Assembly (NCBI GenBank): GCA_001839685.1
Contig: MLAK01000091.1
Location: 1-11,531, forward strand
Direction of reading: 5' to 3'
DNA length: 11,531 nucleotides
Origin: Tritrichomonas foetus
Taxonomy: Eukaryota > Parabasalia > Tritrichomonadida > Tritrichomonadidae
Shown in pieces: positions 1-7,775 of this stretch. The notes under the pieces are model-generated. The model saw nothing but the letters and a program-made list of their open reading frames with translations, was not told the DNA's origin and searched no databases. Each line of letters starts with the position of its first letter. The stretch's first letter is position 1. Made by a program: the position numbers and the translations under genes.

Positions 1-57
1 ACCCATGCATGCCGAAATGTCAGATTTTTTGGTTTTTTACAACACTGGTCAATTTGG

Positions 58-78
58 CGGTTAATTGCCCATTAACCG
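58..78. promoter_or_regulatory. Inverted repeat of Myb-type sites upstream of the first gene
   Basis: CGGTTAAT (58-65) and ATTAACCG (71-78) are perfect 8-base inverted arms around a 5-base spacer. Each arm holds a YAACNG-type Myb core, so the two cores face each other. The octamer GGTCAATT occurs on either side (47-54 and 82-89), and CCCATT occurs at 68-73 and again just downstream near 97. The module ends about 80 bases before the start codon of the 948-residue protein. Trichomonad promoters are known to use Myb-like factors. That this is a bound site is inference, and the core hexamer alone is common enough to occur by chance. Confidence 0.4.
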
Positions 79-141
79 TTGGGTCAATTACGATTACCCA
101 TTTTATTTTTAGGAATAAATATGGAAAATTTTCAAATCGAT

Positions 142-146
142 TCACA
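142..146 (+). promoter_or_regulatory. Candidate initiator (Inr) of the first coiled-coil gene
   Basis: TCACA matches the trichomonad initiator consensus TCA(+1)Y(T/A), with the +1 A at 144, 26 bases before the ATG at 170. A second, imperfect candidate (TCATC at 160-164) is closer, followed by TAACGATG, which overlaps the start codon and resembles the Myb-bound AACGAT element described in Trichomonas. Either would place transcription start downstream of the ATG at 121, so the small out-of-frame ORF there would not be in the mRNA. Confidence 0.35.
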
Positions 147-169
147 TAAATTCTTAACGTCATCTAACG

Positions 170-3016
170 ATGAGTCGAGTGGGGAGAAGTCCTCTTTCGA
201 AATCAGGCTACAATTCACCAATCAGAGCGTCCACTTCACCAACACCGAATAAGGAAGTCATCCAAAATAAGGATTTAATTCCAGTCGTCACGCCGAACTC
301 TTCAGTCGCTCATATCAAGAAAAAGAAAACCACGCTACCAAAGCCAAAAACGAAAGAAGCGCAAATTCCCGACGTTCCGATGGTTGTTTCCACCAAAAAG
401 AAAATTGATCAATTGCTTGCTTCGATTCAGAAAATATGTGTTGAAAATGAATCAACTCCTGAAATTGAAGAGGAGTTTCGGCCAGCATTGACTGCCGTTC
501 AGACTTCACTTCCAGATTTTTATACACAAGCTGTAAATTATTTTTCCACTTTGAAAAAAATGCAAGATACAGCAAAACAAAACATGATGCTTAGTTCTGC
601 TATGGTTAGAAAACAACTCGCACAATTTTCTAAGGATTGGAAATTTTATTGTGAGACGTTGGATAGACTTTCAAACGAAAAACCATCACCACATGGAAAA
701 CACATTACAATGAATTTTTTGCTTATTTCTCACACACTTGATGTAATTTTAAAATCGAATAATAATCGAGTGCATCCTTGTTCAACTTTAATTGAAACAG
801 TTTATAGTATTCAATCACTAGGTGATAATTTAAGTCAAAGTATAGTCAATTTATTTTCTCAACCAACTTTCCCGAATTTCCAAGCTGATCTTCTTTCAAC
901 TTACAAGCATGACGTGAAAGCATATTTAAGAATTCTGACGAAAGCTTTTGTTTCAGAATTTCCAAAAAGTGGAATACAGGTTTATGACCTGACTTGTATT
1001 AAATCTGATGTTTTTACACAAATTAATGAGATTTTATCATCTTTAGAAAGTGCTTTCACTTTTCATAGCGTGCTTGGAGAATCTGTCGCATTAAAAAATG
1101 AAATTAATGAAACTTTGAAGATTTTATTTGATCAGTTATCAATTGAATTTTTCTTTATTAAGCCCAATCCTGAAGTTGTTGCTAAGATTGAACTAGAAAG
1201 ACAAGAGAATCATAAAAATGGAATATTTACTCCAAGAAAACCTGCTAAAAAGCCATTTGAATTGGATCCAGTTACTCAATTTGTCCAAAATGTTTCTCCA
1301 AAAATTGGTGTTGAGGTGTTTAAAGATAATCCTAAAAACTTACGTTTAATTCAAGAAAAAGTTTTGAGTATGTTCCAATTGATTAAAGATCAAAACCATG
1401 AAATTGCTAAATTAAAAAGCCAAATTGAAAGAATGGATGATTTTGAAGAACTTTATAAAACTCAATCACTTACTTATGGTTCTTTAATTGATCAGACAAA
1501 AAATGAAATTCATACAAAAGAAGAAAAAATTAAAGGCTTTGATTATCAAGTTGATGAATTGAAGACACAAATCAATAAAAAATCTGAACAAATTTGGAAT
1601 ATTCAATGTCAAGTGTGTGAGGTTCGTGATATTTTATCACAAAAGTTATGTAAACCAATTGTTGATCCAGCACCACAATCAGCAATTCCTACAATGATTA
1701 AAATGCTGAATTCTGTTCAATCAATTAAAGAGCTACATAACCAAATCCTGGATAAAGAAAATCAAATATCTAATTCTGTGAATATTTTGAAAGAAATTAC
1801 AAAATCAGACTCGAACCAAATTGATGAATTAACAATAAAAATTAAAGAAATTCTTGAATTCAAAAAACAAAAAATCACCTTTTATAAAAATAAAGTAAAT
1901 GAAAATAAACAAATATATGATAAAAAACTTTTAGAATTAAAAACTAAAATGGAAGATGATCAAATTGATGCAGCCGCCAATTTAGAACTGGAAAAAGAAA
2001 AATATGCTGAATCAACAACAAACATAATCAAATCACTTAATAAAATTGATTGTAGTCCTAACTCAGCTAATACAATCGATGATGCAATCAAGCATCTTTC
2101 CAAACATGTTGAAAAACTCAAAAACAAAATCGATAAGAAGAAAAAGAAAATCAAAAAGAAAAAAGATAAAAAGAACGAACTACGTAAAAGACTAGCTCAA
2201 GAATATGATCTTCCTGATGAATATTCATTCAAATTAATAATTGAACATATTCTACTCCATAAAGCAAATATGAGAAATCTACCACAAGAAACCAAAAAAC
2301 AAATGAGTGAACTCACAGACAAAATTCACACATTATTTTTACGTTTACTAGGTCTTGCTCAATTAGATCTCAAAATTCCAGGTGATATTGAAGGAACAAT
2401 GAATGGTATCTTTGAATTAATCGATAAACTCCAAGATGAACGAGATAAACTTTTAAAAGAATGTGAAATCGCAATGAAAGTTGCAGGCCAGCTTAGAAAC
2501 TGTTTCATTACTCTTGAACAAAGATTTTGTCAATATTTAGGTCAATCATCAATTGATATTAAGAAAGCATCTGATGAAGATTTAATGGAAAGGATTCATT
2601 TGTTTGTTGACGCAATTTTAGATCCTGATTTTAATTCACAATACATGAAAGTGAATGAAATAAAAGCGTATTTTGGAATGATTAATGTTGATGAAACAGC
2701 AATACCTAGCGAATATATTCCAGCATTTTGCAAAGTATTTGATCAAATGGAATCATCATTAAACTCAATTACACCATTCTCTCATATTTTGAATCAAATT
2801 TATTCAATAATTACTGAGCAGTCAAATTTCCAAATTTTTGATCCAAGTAATAATGATAATCTAGCTATTGTTACTGATCAAATTGATTTATTACAAAGGA
2901 AATTGAATCTACTAGTTGTAGATTCAATTGATTCAAATTTATACACATTCATTTCGAAATCCATTTGGTTGATTGAAACTTTGTTTTCACAGATAAATAA
3001 TGCCATTTATACCTAA
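170..3016 (+). CDS. Large coiled-coil protein of unknown function, 948 residues
   Basis: No known family is recognised. Residues 1-30 are basic and rich in Ser/Thr-Pro (RSPL, NSPI, TSPT), and a TPRK site at T354 fits the proline-directed (CDK-type) phosphorylation consensus. Residues about 60-330 look helical and largely globular. Heptad-like Lys/Glu/Leu/Ile-rich coiled coil runs from about 385 to 700, interrupted near 490-525 by a Cys/Pro-containing stretch. It includes a lysine run at K656-K668 that could be a nuclear signal or a site for polyanion or microtubule binding. The last 250 residues are again less charged. There is no signal peptide or membrane segment. The start is the first ATG after an in-frame TAA at 155-157. 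The stop reads TAAAAT, so a UAAA-type polyadenylation signal overlaps it. A structural, cytoskeletal or centrosomal role is inference only. Confidence 0.9.
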   Translation: MSRVGRSPLSKSGYNSPIRASTSPTPNKEVIQNKDLIPVVTPNSSVAHIKKKKTTLPKPKTKEAQIPDVPMVVSTKKKIDQLLASIQKICVENESTPEIEEEFRPALTAVQTSLPDFYTQAVNYFSTLKKMQDTAKQNMMLSSAMVRKQLAQFSKDWKFYCETLDRLSNEKPSPHGKHITMNFLLISHTLDVILKSNNNRVHPCSTLIETVYSIQSLGDNLSQSIVNLFSQPTFPNFQADLLSTYKHDVKAYLRILTKAFVSEFPKSGIQVYDLTCIKSDVFTQINEILSSLESAFTFHSVLGESVALKNEINETLKILFDQLSIEFFFIKPNPEVVAKIELERQENHKNGIFTPRKPAKKPFELDPVTQFVQNVSPKIGVEVFKDNPKNLRLIQEKVLSMFQLIKDQNHEIAKLKSQIERMDDFEELYKTQSLTYGSLIDQTKNEIHTKEEKIKGFDYQVDELKTQINKKSEQIWNIQCQVCEVRDILSQKLCKPIVDPAPQSAIPTMIKMLNSVQSIKELHNQILDKENQISNSVNILKEITKSDSNQIDELTIKIKEILEFKKQKITFYKNKVNENKQIYDKKLLELKTKMEDDQIDAAANLELEKEKYAESTTNIIKSLNKIDCSPNSANTIDDAIKHLSKHVEKLKNKIDKKKKKIKKKKDKKNELRKRLAQEYDLPDEYSFKLIIEHILLHKANMRNLPQETKKQMSELTDKIHTLFLRLLGLAQLDLKIPGDIEGTMNGIFELIDKLQDERDKLLKECEIAMKVAGQLRNCFITLEQRFCQYLGQSSIDIKKASDEDLMERIHLFVDAILDPDFNSQYMKVNEIKAYFGMINVDETAIPSEYIPAFCKVFDQMESSLNSITPFSHILNQIYSIITEQSNFQIFDPSNNDNLAIVTDQIDLLQRKLNLLVVDSIDSNLYTFISKSIWLIETLFSQINNAIYT

Positions 3017-3018
3017 AA
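3014..3018 (+). other. UAAA-type polyadenylation signal overlapping the stop codon
   Basis: The stop codon TAA (3014-3016) is followed by AA. This fits the trichomonad pattern in which a UAAA signal coincides with or closely follows the stop. The 254 bases to the next start hold no gene. Confidence 0.35.
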
Positions 3019-3164
3019 TAGAATGCGTAATAAGTTTCTTTCTGTTTTTCCTATTTTTATTGGTTTGAAAAAAGTCTTTACCTACCAAATGCTGTAATCT
3101 TTATAATTGAGATATTAGACGATAAAAATCAAATCAAATAATTGATATAATTTTGATCGATTTC

Positions 3165-3195
3165 CCACTTTTTAACAATAATCACCACTTTTTAA
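3165..3195. repeat. Twin 11-base direct repeat upstream of the second coiled-coil gene
   Basis: CCACTTTTTAA occurs exactly at 3165-3175 and 3185-3195, start to start 20 bases, about two helical turns. AACAAT (3174-3179) and ATTGTT (3195-3200) add an inverted pair. A CGGTTA Myb-type core follows at 3211-3216. The start codon is at 3271. Position and spacing suggest an upstream regulatory module. No exact initiator was found nearer the ATG. Confidence 0.35.
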
Positions 3196-3270
3196 TTGTT
3201 GTGTACGTTACGGTTATTTTATTTCGAAATACTGAAGCAAAAACTAATTCAGAAAAAGTGGAATGTTTAA

Positions 3271-5355
3271 ATGGAGAAGAAAATAACCGATCTTTTTGAC
3301 GCGTTGTATTTGCAATTAACAGACCATGAATTGAACCAAAGCTTATCAGAAATTCAAGATCTATATGAAAATACTTTAAGCGACCAAAGACTTTTGGATC
3401 AATTTAATACGAAATGGATTGACTTTAAAAACCGAGCCAGTTCAATTTATCAGACAAAAATCTTAAATTCACAAAAATTCGAGCTTCGTTCAATCACTCA
3501 AACTATTCAAACCGTTTTCCAGAAATTATCTGCGAAATCTGTCATTGCAGGTGACAATTATTCACTTACTGTAAAGAATTTTAGAGAAGATTTGCAGTCA
3601 GTTAAACAACTACTTGTTGTGAAGCATTTTACAAATCAATATATTGAAATAACAAAATCATTTTATGAAAACTTTACTAATGAATACAAAAAGATATTTC
3701 TAACTGCTAAAATAAATCCGGAAACACGTGAAAAATTAGTTAAATCTTTAGAAACATCAATTTCAAATTTCCTCAACATTATTGACACTATAAATAGCGA
3801 TAAATCTCTTCCCCCTGCTTTAGCAGAACTGTGTAAACTTATTGGTCCATATGATAATAATAAAATCGAAGAAGAAAAGGAAGAAAATGAGAATGATGGA
3901 GAATTAGGAGATGTTGAAGAAGAAGAAGATTTTCAAAATGAAGAAGAAGAAGAAGAAGAAGATAAAAATAATTTCAATTTTCACTCAAATAGTGAAAACC
4001 AACAACCAAGTTTTAATATCAAAGAAACAAATAGCAATGATGAAAATGAAGATGGAAATGAAGGTGATGATGATGGAAGTTCAGATGATGATGTTTCATC
4101 TGAACCTGCTGATGATTCAGATTTTGGGACTAACGAATTTGACTTTTCATCTGAAAGATTACGCAAAGAAAAAGCTCATTCTTTTTTAGAAGATTACTTA
4201 TCACAACTTTTATGTGTTTCTTCAAATTTATATAGTATTGCAAATAAAGTTAACAATACAAATAATTCCAAAGAAATAAAAGTCGAAGCAGAAAAAATAA
4301 ATACACTTGCTCAAAGAGATCTTTTCCATGAATTTAATCATGAAACCAAAAAATTGGATCACGAAATTCGACGATCACGTGAAATGATTGCACTTTTAAA
4401 TAAAGCCCAATCAATGAGAACAAACATGTCCAATAAAGTTTTAGAAAAATTATCCAAAGAAGATCTTATAGTTTTATTGCATGGATTCGTTGCAAATAAT
4501 GAAGAAATAAAAATTCCAATTGAATTAACAGTAGCCAAAGGTTCACCTGCTGAATTTAAAGAGCTTGCTGAAAAATATAGAAATGCGGCGAAATATAATG
4601 AAGAAGCAAATGCAGAAATCCAAAGAATGAATGTTGCAATGATTCAATTGCGTTCAGAGAATCAAAGGATGAAATGTCAAATGGCAGCAATTTCAAATGA
4701 AGCATCACTGCACAACGAACTTGATGAAATTAACTCACAGATATTTAAAATTGAAAATCAACTTGAAAAAGATGAAGACTCCGAAGAACATGATGATTTA
4801 GAATATGAATTAAATGAATTGAAAGCGAAAAAAGAAAATGCAGAATTTCAACTTTCAAATTGCGATAAATATGATCTTCATATGCAGATAGAAATGTTGA
4901 AAGGTGAAGCGACTGAATACCAACGAATTATCGAGCAAAAACAAAAAGAAAATGAAGACCTCCAAAAAGAAATGAAAATTCTCACCCAAAGAATTGCTAA
5001 AAAAGATGCACAAGAAAATAAAATCGCTCAACAACAGCTTCAATTTAATCAACAACATCGATCAAATCATAATTTCTCGCAAGTACCAAATCAGATGCAA
5101 CAACAACAGCAGCAGCAACAAAATCAGCAACCAAATAATGTTTCTAATGTTCAGCAAGAAAAGAAAACCAACAAAAGAAGAAATACATTGGCTGAAACTT
5201 TACCGCATGAGAAAAAGGCCTCAATGCCACATGCAAGATTATGGCCGGTGAAACGAGAACTTAAATCTGCTTATGCCCAACAAAACTTTAGAAGAAAGAG
5301 TTGGTCAGAACATAAAGAAGTCATCAGAGTCAATAGACCACCTTTTAGACCATAA
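3271..5355 (+). CDS. Coiled-coil protein with acidic tract and polyglutamine run, 694 residues
   Basis: No family is recognised. Residues 1-195 are helical and of mixed composition. Residues about 197-290 form a very acidic, disordered Glu/Asp/Asn/Ser tract that includes E216-E219 and E224-E230. Residues about 300-605 are helical, with a strong coiled coil from roughly 435 to 605. Q610-Q617 is a pure glutamine run. The C-terminal 65 residues are basic and contain two basophilic-kinase consensus sites, RRNT (T639) and RRKS (S677). There is no signal peptide or membrane span. It lies 254 bases downstream of the other coiled-coil gene on the same strand, but trichomonad genes are normally transcribed singly. 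AATAAA at 5397-5402 is a possible 3'-end signal. The layout of acidic linker, coiled coil and basic tail suggests a scaffold or cytoskeletal protein, by inference only. Confidence 0.9.
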   Translation: MEKKITDLFDALYLQLTDHELNQSLSEIQDLYENTLSDQRLLDQFNTKWIDFKNRASSIYQTKILNSQKFELRSITQTIQTVFQKLSAKSVIAGDNYSLTVKNFREDLQSVKQLLVVKHFTNQYIEITKSFYENFTNEYKKIFLTAKINPETREKLVKSLETSISNFLNIIDTINSDKSLPPALAELCKLIGPYDNNKIEEEKEENENDGELGDVEEEEDFQNEEEEEEEDKNNFNFHSNSENQQPSFNIKETNSNDENEDGNEGDDDGSSDDDVSSEPADDSDFGTNEFDFSSERLRKEKAHSFLEDYLSQLLCVSSNLYSIANKVNNTNNSKEIKVEAEKINTLAQRDLFHEFNHETKKLDHEIRRSREMIALLNKAQSMRTNMSNKVLEKLSKEDLIVLLHGFVANNEEIKIPIELTVAKGSPAEFKELAEKYRNAAKYNEEANAEIQRMNVAMIQLRSENQRMKCQMAAISNEASLHNELDEINSQIFKIENQLEKDEDSEEHDDLEYELNELKAKKENAEFQLSNCDKYDLHMQIEMLKGEATEYQRIIEQKQKENEDLQKEMKILTQRIAKKDAQENKIAQQQLQFNQQHRSNHNFSQVPNQMQQQQQQQQNQQPNNVSNVQQEKKTNKRRNTLAETLPHEKKASMPHARLWPVKRELKSAYAQQNFRRKSWSEHKEVIRVNRPPFRP
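3940..3960 (+). repeat. (GAA)7 trinucleotide repeat, coding for Glu
   Basis: Seven uninterrupted GAA codons encode E224-E230 in the acidic tract of the 694-residue protein. A shorter (GAA)4 lies at 3916-3927. The purity suggests replication slippage, so length may vary between strains. Confidence 0.9.
5098..5121 (+). repeat. CAA/CAG repeat coding for eight glutamines
   Basis: Eight codons (CAA x3, CAG x3, CAA x2) encode Q610-Q617 just after the coiled coil of the 694-residue protein. The codon mixture makes it more stable than a pure tract. Confidence 0.9.
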
Positions 5356-5385
5356 GTTATGTTTTGATTTTTTTTTATGTATGAA

Positions 5386-5399
5386 ATTCAAATTTGAAT
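5386..5399. repeat. 14-base perfect palindrome at the 3' end of the second gene
   Basis: ATTCAAATTTGAAT is its own reverse complement. It sits 31 bases after the stop codon and overlaps AATAAA at 5397-5402, in the 153-base gap between two convergent genes. It may mark the 3'-processing region or be a chance AT-rich palindrome. Confidence 0.3.
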
Positions 5400-5508
5400 A
5401 AATGTTTGTTATTTTAAAAATATCTTTCCTCTTATGTATCATTTTTAATAATAATTTTACGAATGTCATTATTACATAATTCGAGTGAGTGATATAAAAT
5501 TTGATAAA

Positions 5509-6114
5509 TTAGTATATGTCTGGAATCGATAAAAGTTTAGAATCATTTTCCGAGATGCATTTGATGTTTAAAACATGTTCATCAGAAAATTTTGTGTGTT
5601 GGCAAAGTCGTGATGTTTTAATTAAAGCTTTAACAGTACATTCATCATCTTGCCAGAAAGCAGGAATATAAAAGTTATTCTTGGTTACAGTATTATCACA
5701 CTGATATTCAATAGAAAGGCTCCATGAGTGAGTTGCGTTGCACTTCGCCCCTTTTTCAGTATAAGAAAAAAGTGATTTATTTGTATATTCAAAGCCAGAG
5801 TGAAAACCAAGGGATGCACCATTTAACCTTGATTCACCATCGATACAAATTTCTAATCGGTCTTCCTCATTCAAAATAGTGAATCTTTTTGCAGTAAGGC
5901 CTGATAGAAGCTCTGAGGGATCATCATCATATGTTGGTGCTATAGTTTTATCAGGGATAGCACAAATTAATGTGGTCCCTTGATATCCAGGTATTTTTAT
6001 TATTTGTTTTGTTAAAATTTTAGAAATTTCTTTTGAATGTGAAACCATTTCAATATTATAAAGTGGTTCTCTAGAAACTGATAAATGCACAAGAAATAAT
6101 AAAAAACTATACAT
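5509..6114 (-). CDS. Secreted MRH-domain protein resembling OS-9/Yos9, 201 residues
   Basis: The first 14 or so residues (MYSFLLFLVHLSVS) are a signal peptide, and there is no later membrane segment or clear ER-retention tail. Seven cysteines fall at 51, 90, 125, 139, 159, 171 and 186. The order Y-x-x-x-GAKC (118-125), then IEYQCD (135-140), then C159 and TSRLCQH (167-173) matches the C-terminal half of the mannose-6-phosphate-receptor homology domain, closest in style to the ER-associated-degradation lectins OS-9/Yos9. LICAIP (49-54) also recalls the Y-x-C-x-LP segment ahead of that domain in OS-9. N112, N126 and N190 are in N-glycosylation sequons. The Arg, Glu and Tyr that contact sugar in this family are not evident: C159 is followed by TV rather than x-Tyr, and there is no Trp pair. 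It may therefore bind protein rather than glycan. It is short compared with OS-9. It converges on the upstream coiled-coil gene with 153 bases between stops. The family call is from memory of motifs and moderately sure. Confidence 0.6.
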   Translation of the reverse strand: MYSFLLFLVHLSVSREPLYNIEMVSHSKEISKILTKQIIKIPGYQGTTLICAIPDKTIAPTYDDDPSELLSGLTAKRFTILNEEDRLEICIDGESRLNGASLGFHSGFEYTNKSLFSYTEKGAKCNATHSWSLSIEYQCDNTVTKNNFYIPAFWQDDECTVKALIKTSRLCQHTKFSDEHVLNIKCISENDSKLLSIPDIY

Positions 6115-6510
6115 CTTATGGATTTTGCATAGAGAAATATTTAGAACGGTTATTTAGTGAAATTTTGACCTTATTCTATTCACCTGGAACTGATGAATGA
6201 ACCAAATTTGATCGAGGTGCTAATATCCAAATTGGATAATCCAATATATTTAGAAAATATTTCGTTAGATGATCCAAAATATACATTTACTCAGAAAAAC
6301 TAGAGAGATTTAGCTCATCCATTTTCTGTGCATATATGGTCATTAATTCTACACATCAAGCCATTTAAAAATGGAAAAAAGTTGTATCAGTAACTACCCG
6401 AATTTCACTGGTTTATTTCGCTACGAAAGAATTTAATGATCATTATTCAATTTACTTGCAATTCAATAAATGATGATATGAATCTTTTCACCCAGATTGA
6501 ACTTCAATCA
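6075..6510 (+). pseudogene. Probable decayed gene of unknown family
   Basis: No intact ORF is present, but reading is unusually open. Frame A is open from 6075 to a TGA at 6198 and includes the stretch IEKYLERLFSEILTLFYSPG. Frame B takes over at 6169-6510 (LIEVLISKLDNPIYLENISL and onward) with only two internal stops in about 114 codons (TAG 6301, TAG/TAA-type break at 6391). Roughly nine stops would be expected at this base composition. A third-frame fragment (KEFNDHYSIYLQFN, near 6430-6470) suggests a further frameshift. The residue mix looks like ordinary protein. The family is not recognised. The left end overlaps the antisense start of the MRH-like gene, so the true boundary is probably to the right of 6115. 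A chance open stretch is the main alternative. Confidence 0.4.
6145..6160 (-). promoter_or_regulatory. Candidate initiator and Myb core for the MRH-like gene
   Basis: Read on the minus strand, TCACTA (6160-6155) matches the initiator consensus, and a TAACCGTT Myb-type core (6152-6145) follows immediately. This would give a 5' leader of about 44 bases before the ATG at 6114, longer than usual for trichomonads, so the assignment is tentative. Confidence 0.3.
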
Positions 6511-6513
6511 TAG

Positions 6514-7021
6514 AAGTGATATATCTTTCATACATTTGGGAATTCCCATGTAGCAAAATCAAAAGTTATCAGAACCTTATTCAAAAAGTTATCTTTATCG
6601 ATCAACTTTCATTCAATATCTGTTCTAGGAATAAAATTTTGAAAGATGTATACAAACTAACTAGCTCTAGATGTAGAAGACTATTGAGAGATCTAAATGA
6701 ATAATTGTTGATATTATTGTCATCTAAAAAATATTTAATTGTAATCCTATTAATAATATATAAATATTATAATTTAAAAATCAAGATACAGAGAAAACCA
6801 AATCCAAAAAAAAATTGTGAGAAAAAAATAAACCCCACAGAAATTTCTGAGAATTATTGAGATAAAAAGTGATTTTATAGCATTAATATCTTGATTATTT
6901 CTTATCATAAATCGTGCTTTTTATTATCATATGACCCTCCATCGAAAATTATAATGTTTTCCAAAATACAAAAATGAAGTATAAAAAAAATATTAATAAT
7001 TTTGATATAAATAAAAAAAAT
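6514..7021. other. AT-rich stretch without a recognisable gene
   Basis: The short plus-strand reading frame ending near 6704 could be a further degraded tail of the preceding pseudogene (…SSRCRRLLRDLNE) but cannot be joined convincingly. From about 6710 to 7020 the sequence is very AT-rich with A and T runs, no codon-like pattern, no RNA-gene signature and no repeats beyond low complexity. It contains the region downstream of the minus-strand decayed gene. Confidence 0.5.
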
Positions 7022-7629
7022 TTAGGCATCAATGAGAAGATTACGAATGTTTTGCCATCTAAATGGCGAGTCATCAGAAAATTCACTTGGCATCGAGTCT
7101 GGAAAAAAACATATTGGATTCCATTTTTCTTGATTTGGTCTTTCAATCGTTGTATCTGTATCCCTGCTTGAGAATGTGCTGTTGAGGACTGCCAGTCTAT
7201 TTTCTTCATATACTAAAATTTTATGACAGAAAAGATTTCAATACATTCATATTTGTCAAATGGAAATTGAATTAATTCAACATCACTGAGTTAAAACTAT
7301 CAAAATTTTCGCGATTTTTAATTAAAAATCGATAGAAGAAGTGTAAATAGAATTATGGGAAGCAGTATTATAATCTTTGTGATTCTTGGAAAAAAAGCTT
7401 CTCACAATTTTTTTTTAGGCTTTCTCCAAAATCGCTCTTTTTTCGGTTTAATTGTTGCAAAATTTCAAAACTATGAATAAATATGGCTCATAACTATAAA
7501 AAATAGATTTAACAATTGACTGAAAGCTGTTCACCCGAAAACTGAAACAATAGCTTCTTCAGAATCATTTTCGAAATATTTTTGAATTCGGCCATTTGCG
7601 AAGTTTGCGATAAGGGAAATTTTCGTCAT
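7022..7629 (-). pseudogene. Decayed protein gene broken by stops and frameshifts
   Basis: Protein-like segments follow one another on the minus strand. The first starts at ATG 7629 (MTKISLIANFANGRI…), is open for 32 codons to TGA at 7531-7533, and continues in frame past TAG 7471 and TGA 7465 to NFATIKPKKERFWRKPK. There is a shift at the A9 run near 7411-7419, then SFFSKNHKDYNTASHNSIYT to TAA 7322. NRENFDSFNS follows in a third frame, then DVELIQFPFDKYECIEIF in another, and a final 71-codon open stretch from 7237 to TAA 7022 (ending FRWQNIRNLLIDA). The last stretch has a balanced, folded-protein composition unlike intergenic AT-rich DNA. Total is about 200 codons. No family was recognised. 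The gene is divergent from the kinase gene, 146 bases away. Introns with GTAYG…CTAAC-type signals were looked for at the breaks and not found, so decay is the best reading. Sequencing errors are possible but would have to be many. Confidence 0.55.
7312..7331. repeat. 20-base perfect palindrome
   Basis: CGATTTTTAATTAAAAATCG is exactly self-complementary with no spacer. It falls at one of the frameshift junctions of the minus-strand decayed gene, between the TAA at 7322 and the next open segment. A small inverted duplication may have caused the break. It could also be a chance AT-rich palindrome. Confidence 0.6.
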
Positions 7630-7775
7630 TCTTTTAGCTATTTGGGTTTTGATTTTTGACTGATGGTATTAAGTAATACTGATGATAAGGATCATTTTAG
7701 TGATTTCGTACGTTAAGACTATTTGGTTTGTATACATCTATTTTGAACGAAATAATCATCAATTGATATATTCAA

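Noticed and set aside
121..252. Small plus-strand ORF (43 residues, starting MENFQIDSHK) overlapping the start of the first gene in another frame
   Set aside because: The candidate initiators at 142-146 and 160-164 lie downstream of its ATG, and it ends after 43 codons. The 170 start opens a 948-codon frame.
3911..4189. 92-codon plus-strand frame inside the acidic tract
   Set aside because: It is a frame-shifted shadow of GAA/GAT-rich codons, giving only Lys/Met-rich low-complexity sequence.
6949..7209. 86-codon minus-strand frame starting MKKIDWQSS
   Set aside because: The overlapping frame ending at 7022 has a more protein-like composition; this frame ends in a Phe/Ile-rich translation of AT-rich DNA. 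It is a shadow of the decayed gene.
7189..7213. Possible 25-nt intron (GTATAT…GGCAG) in the minus-strand decayed gene
   Set aside because: It lacks a CTAAC-type branch point, lies within an already open frame, and removing it would not mend the neighbouring breaks.
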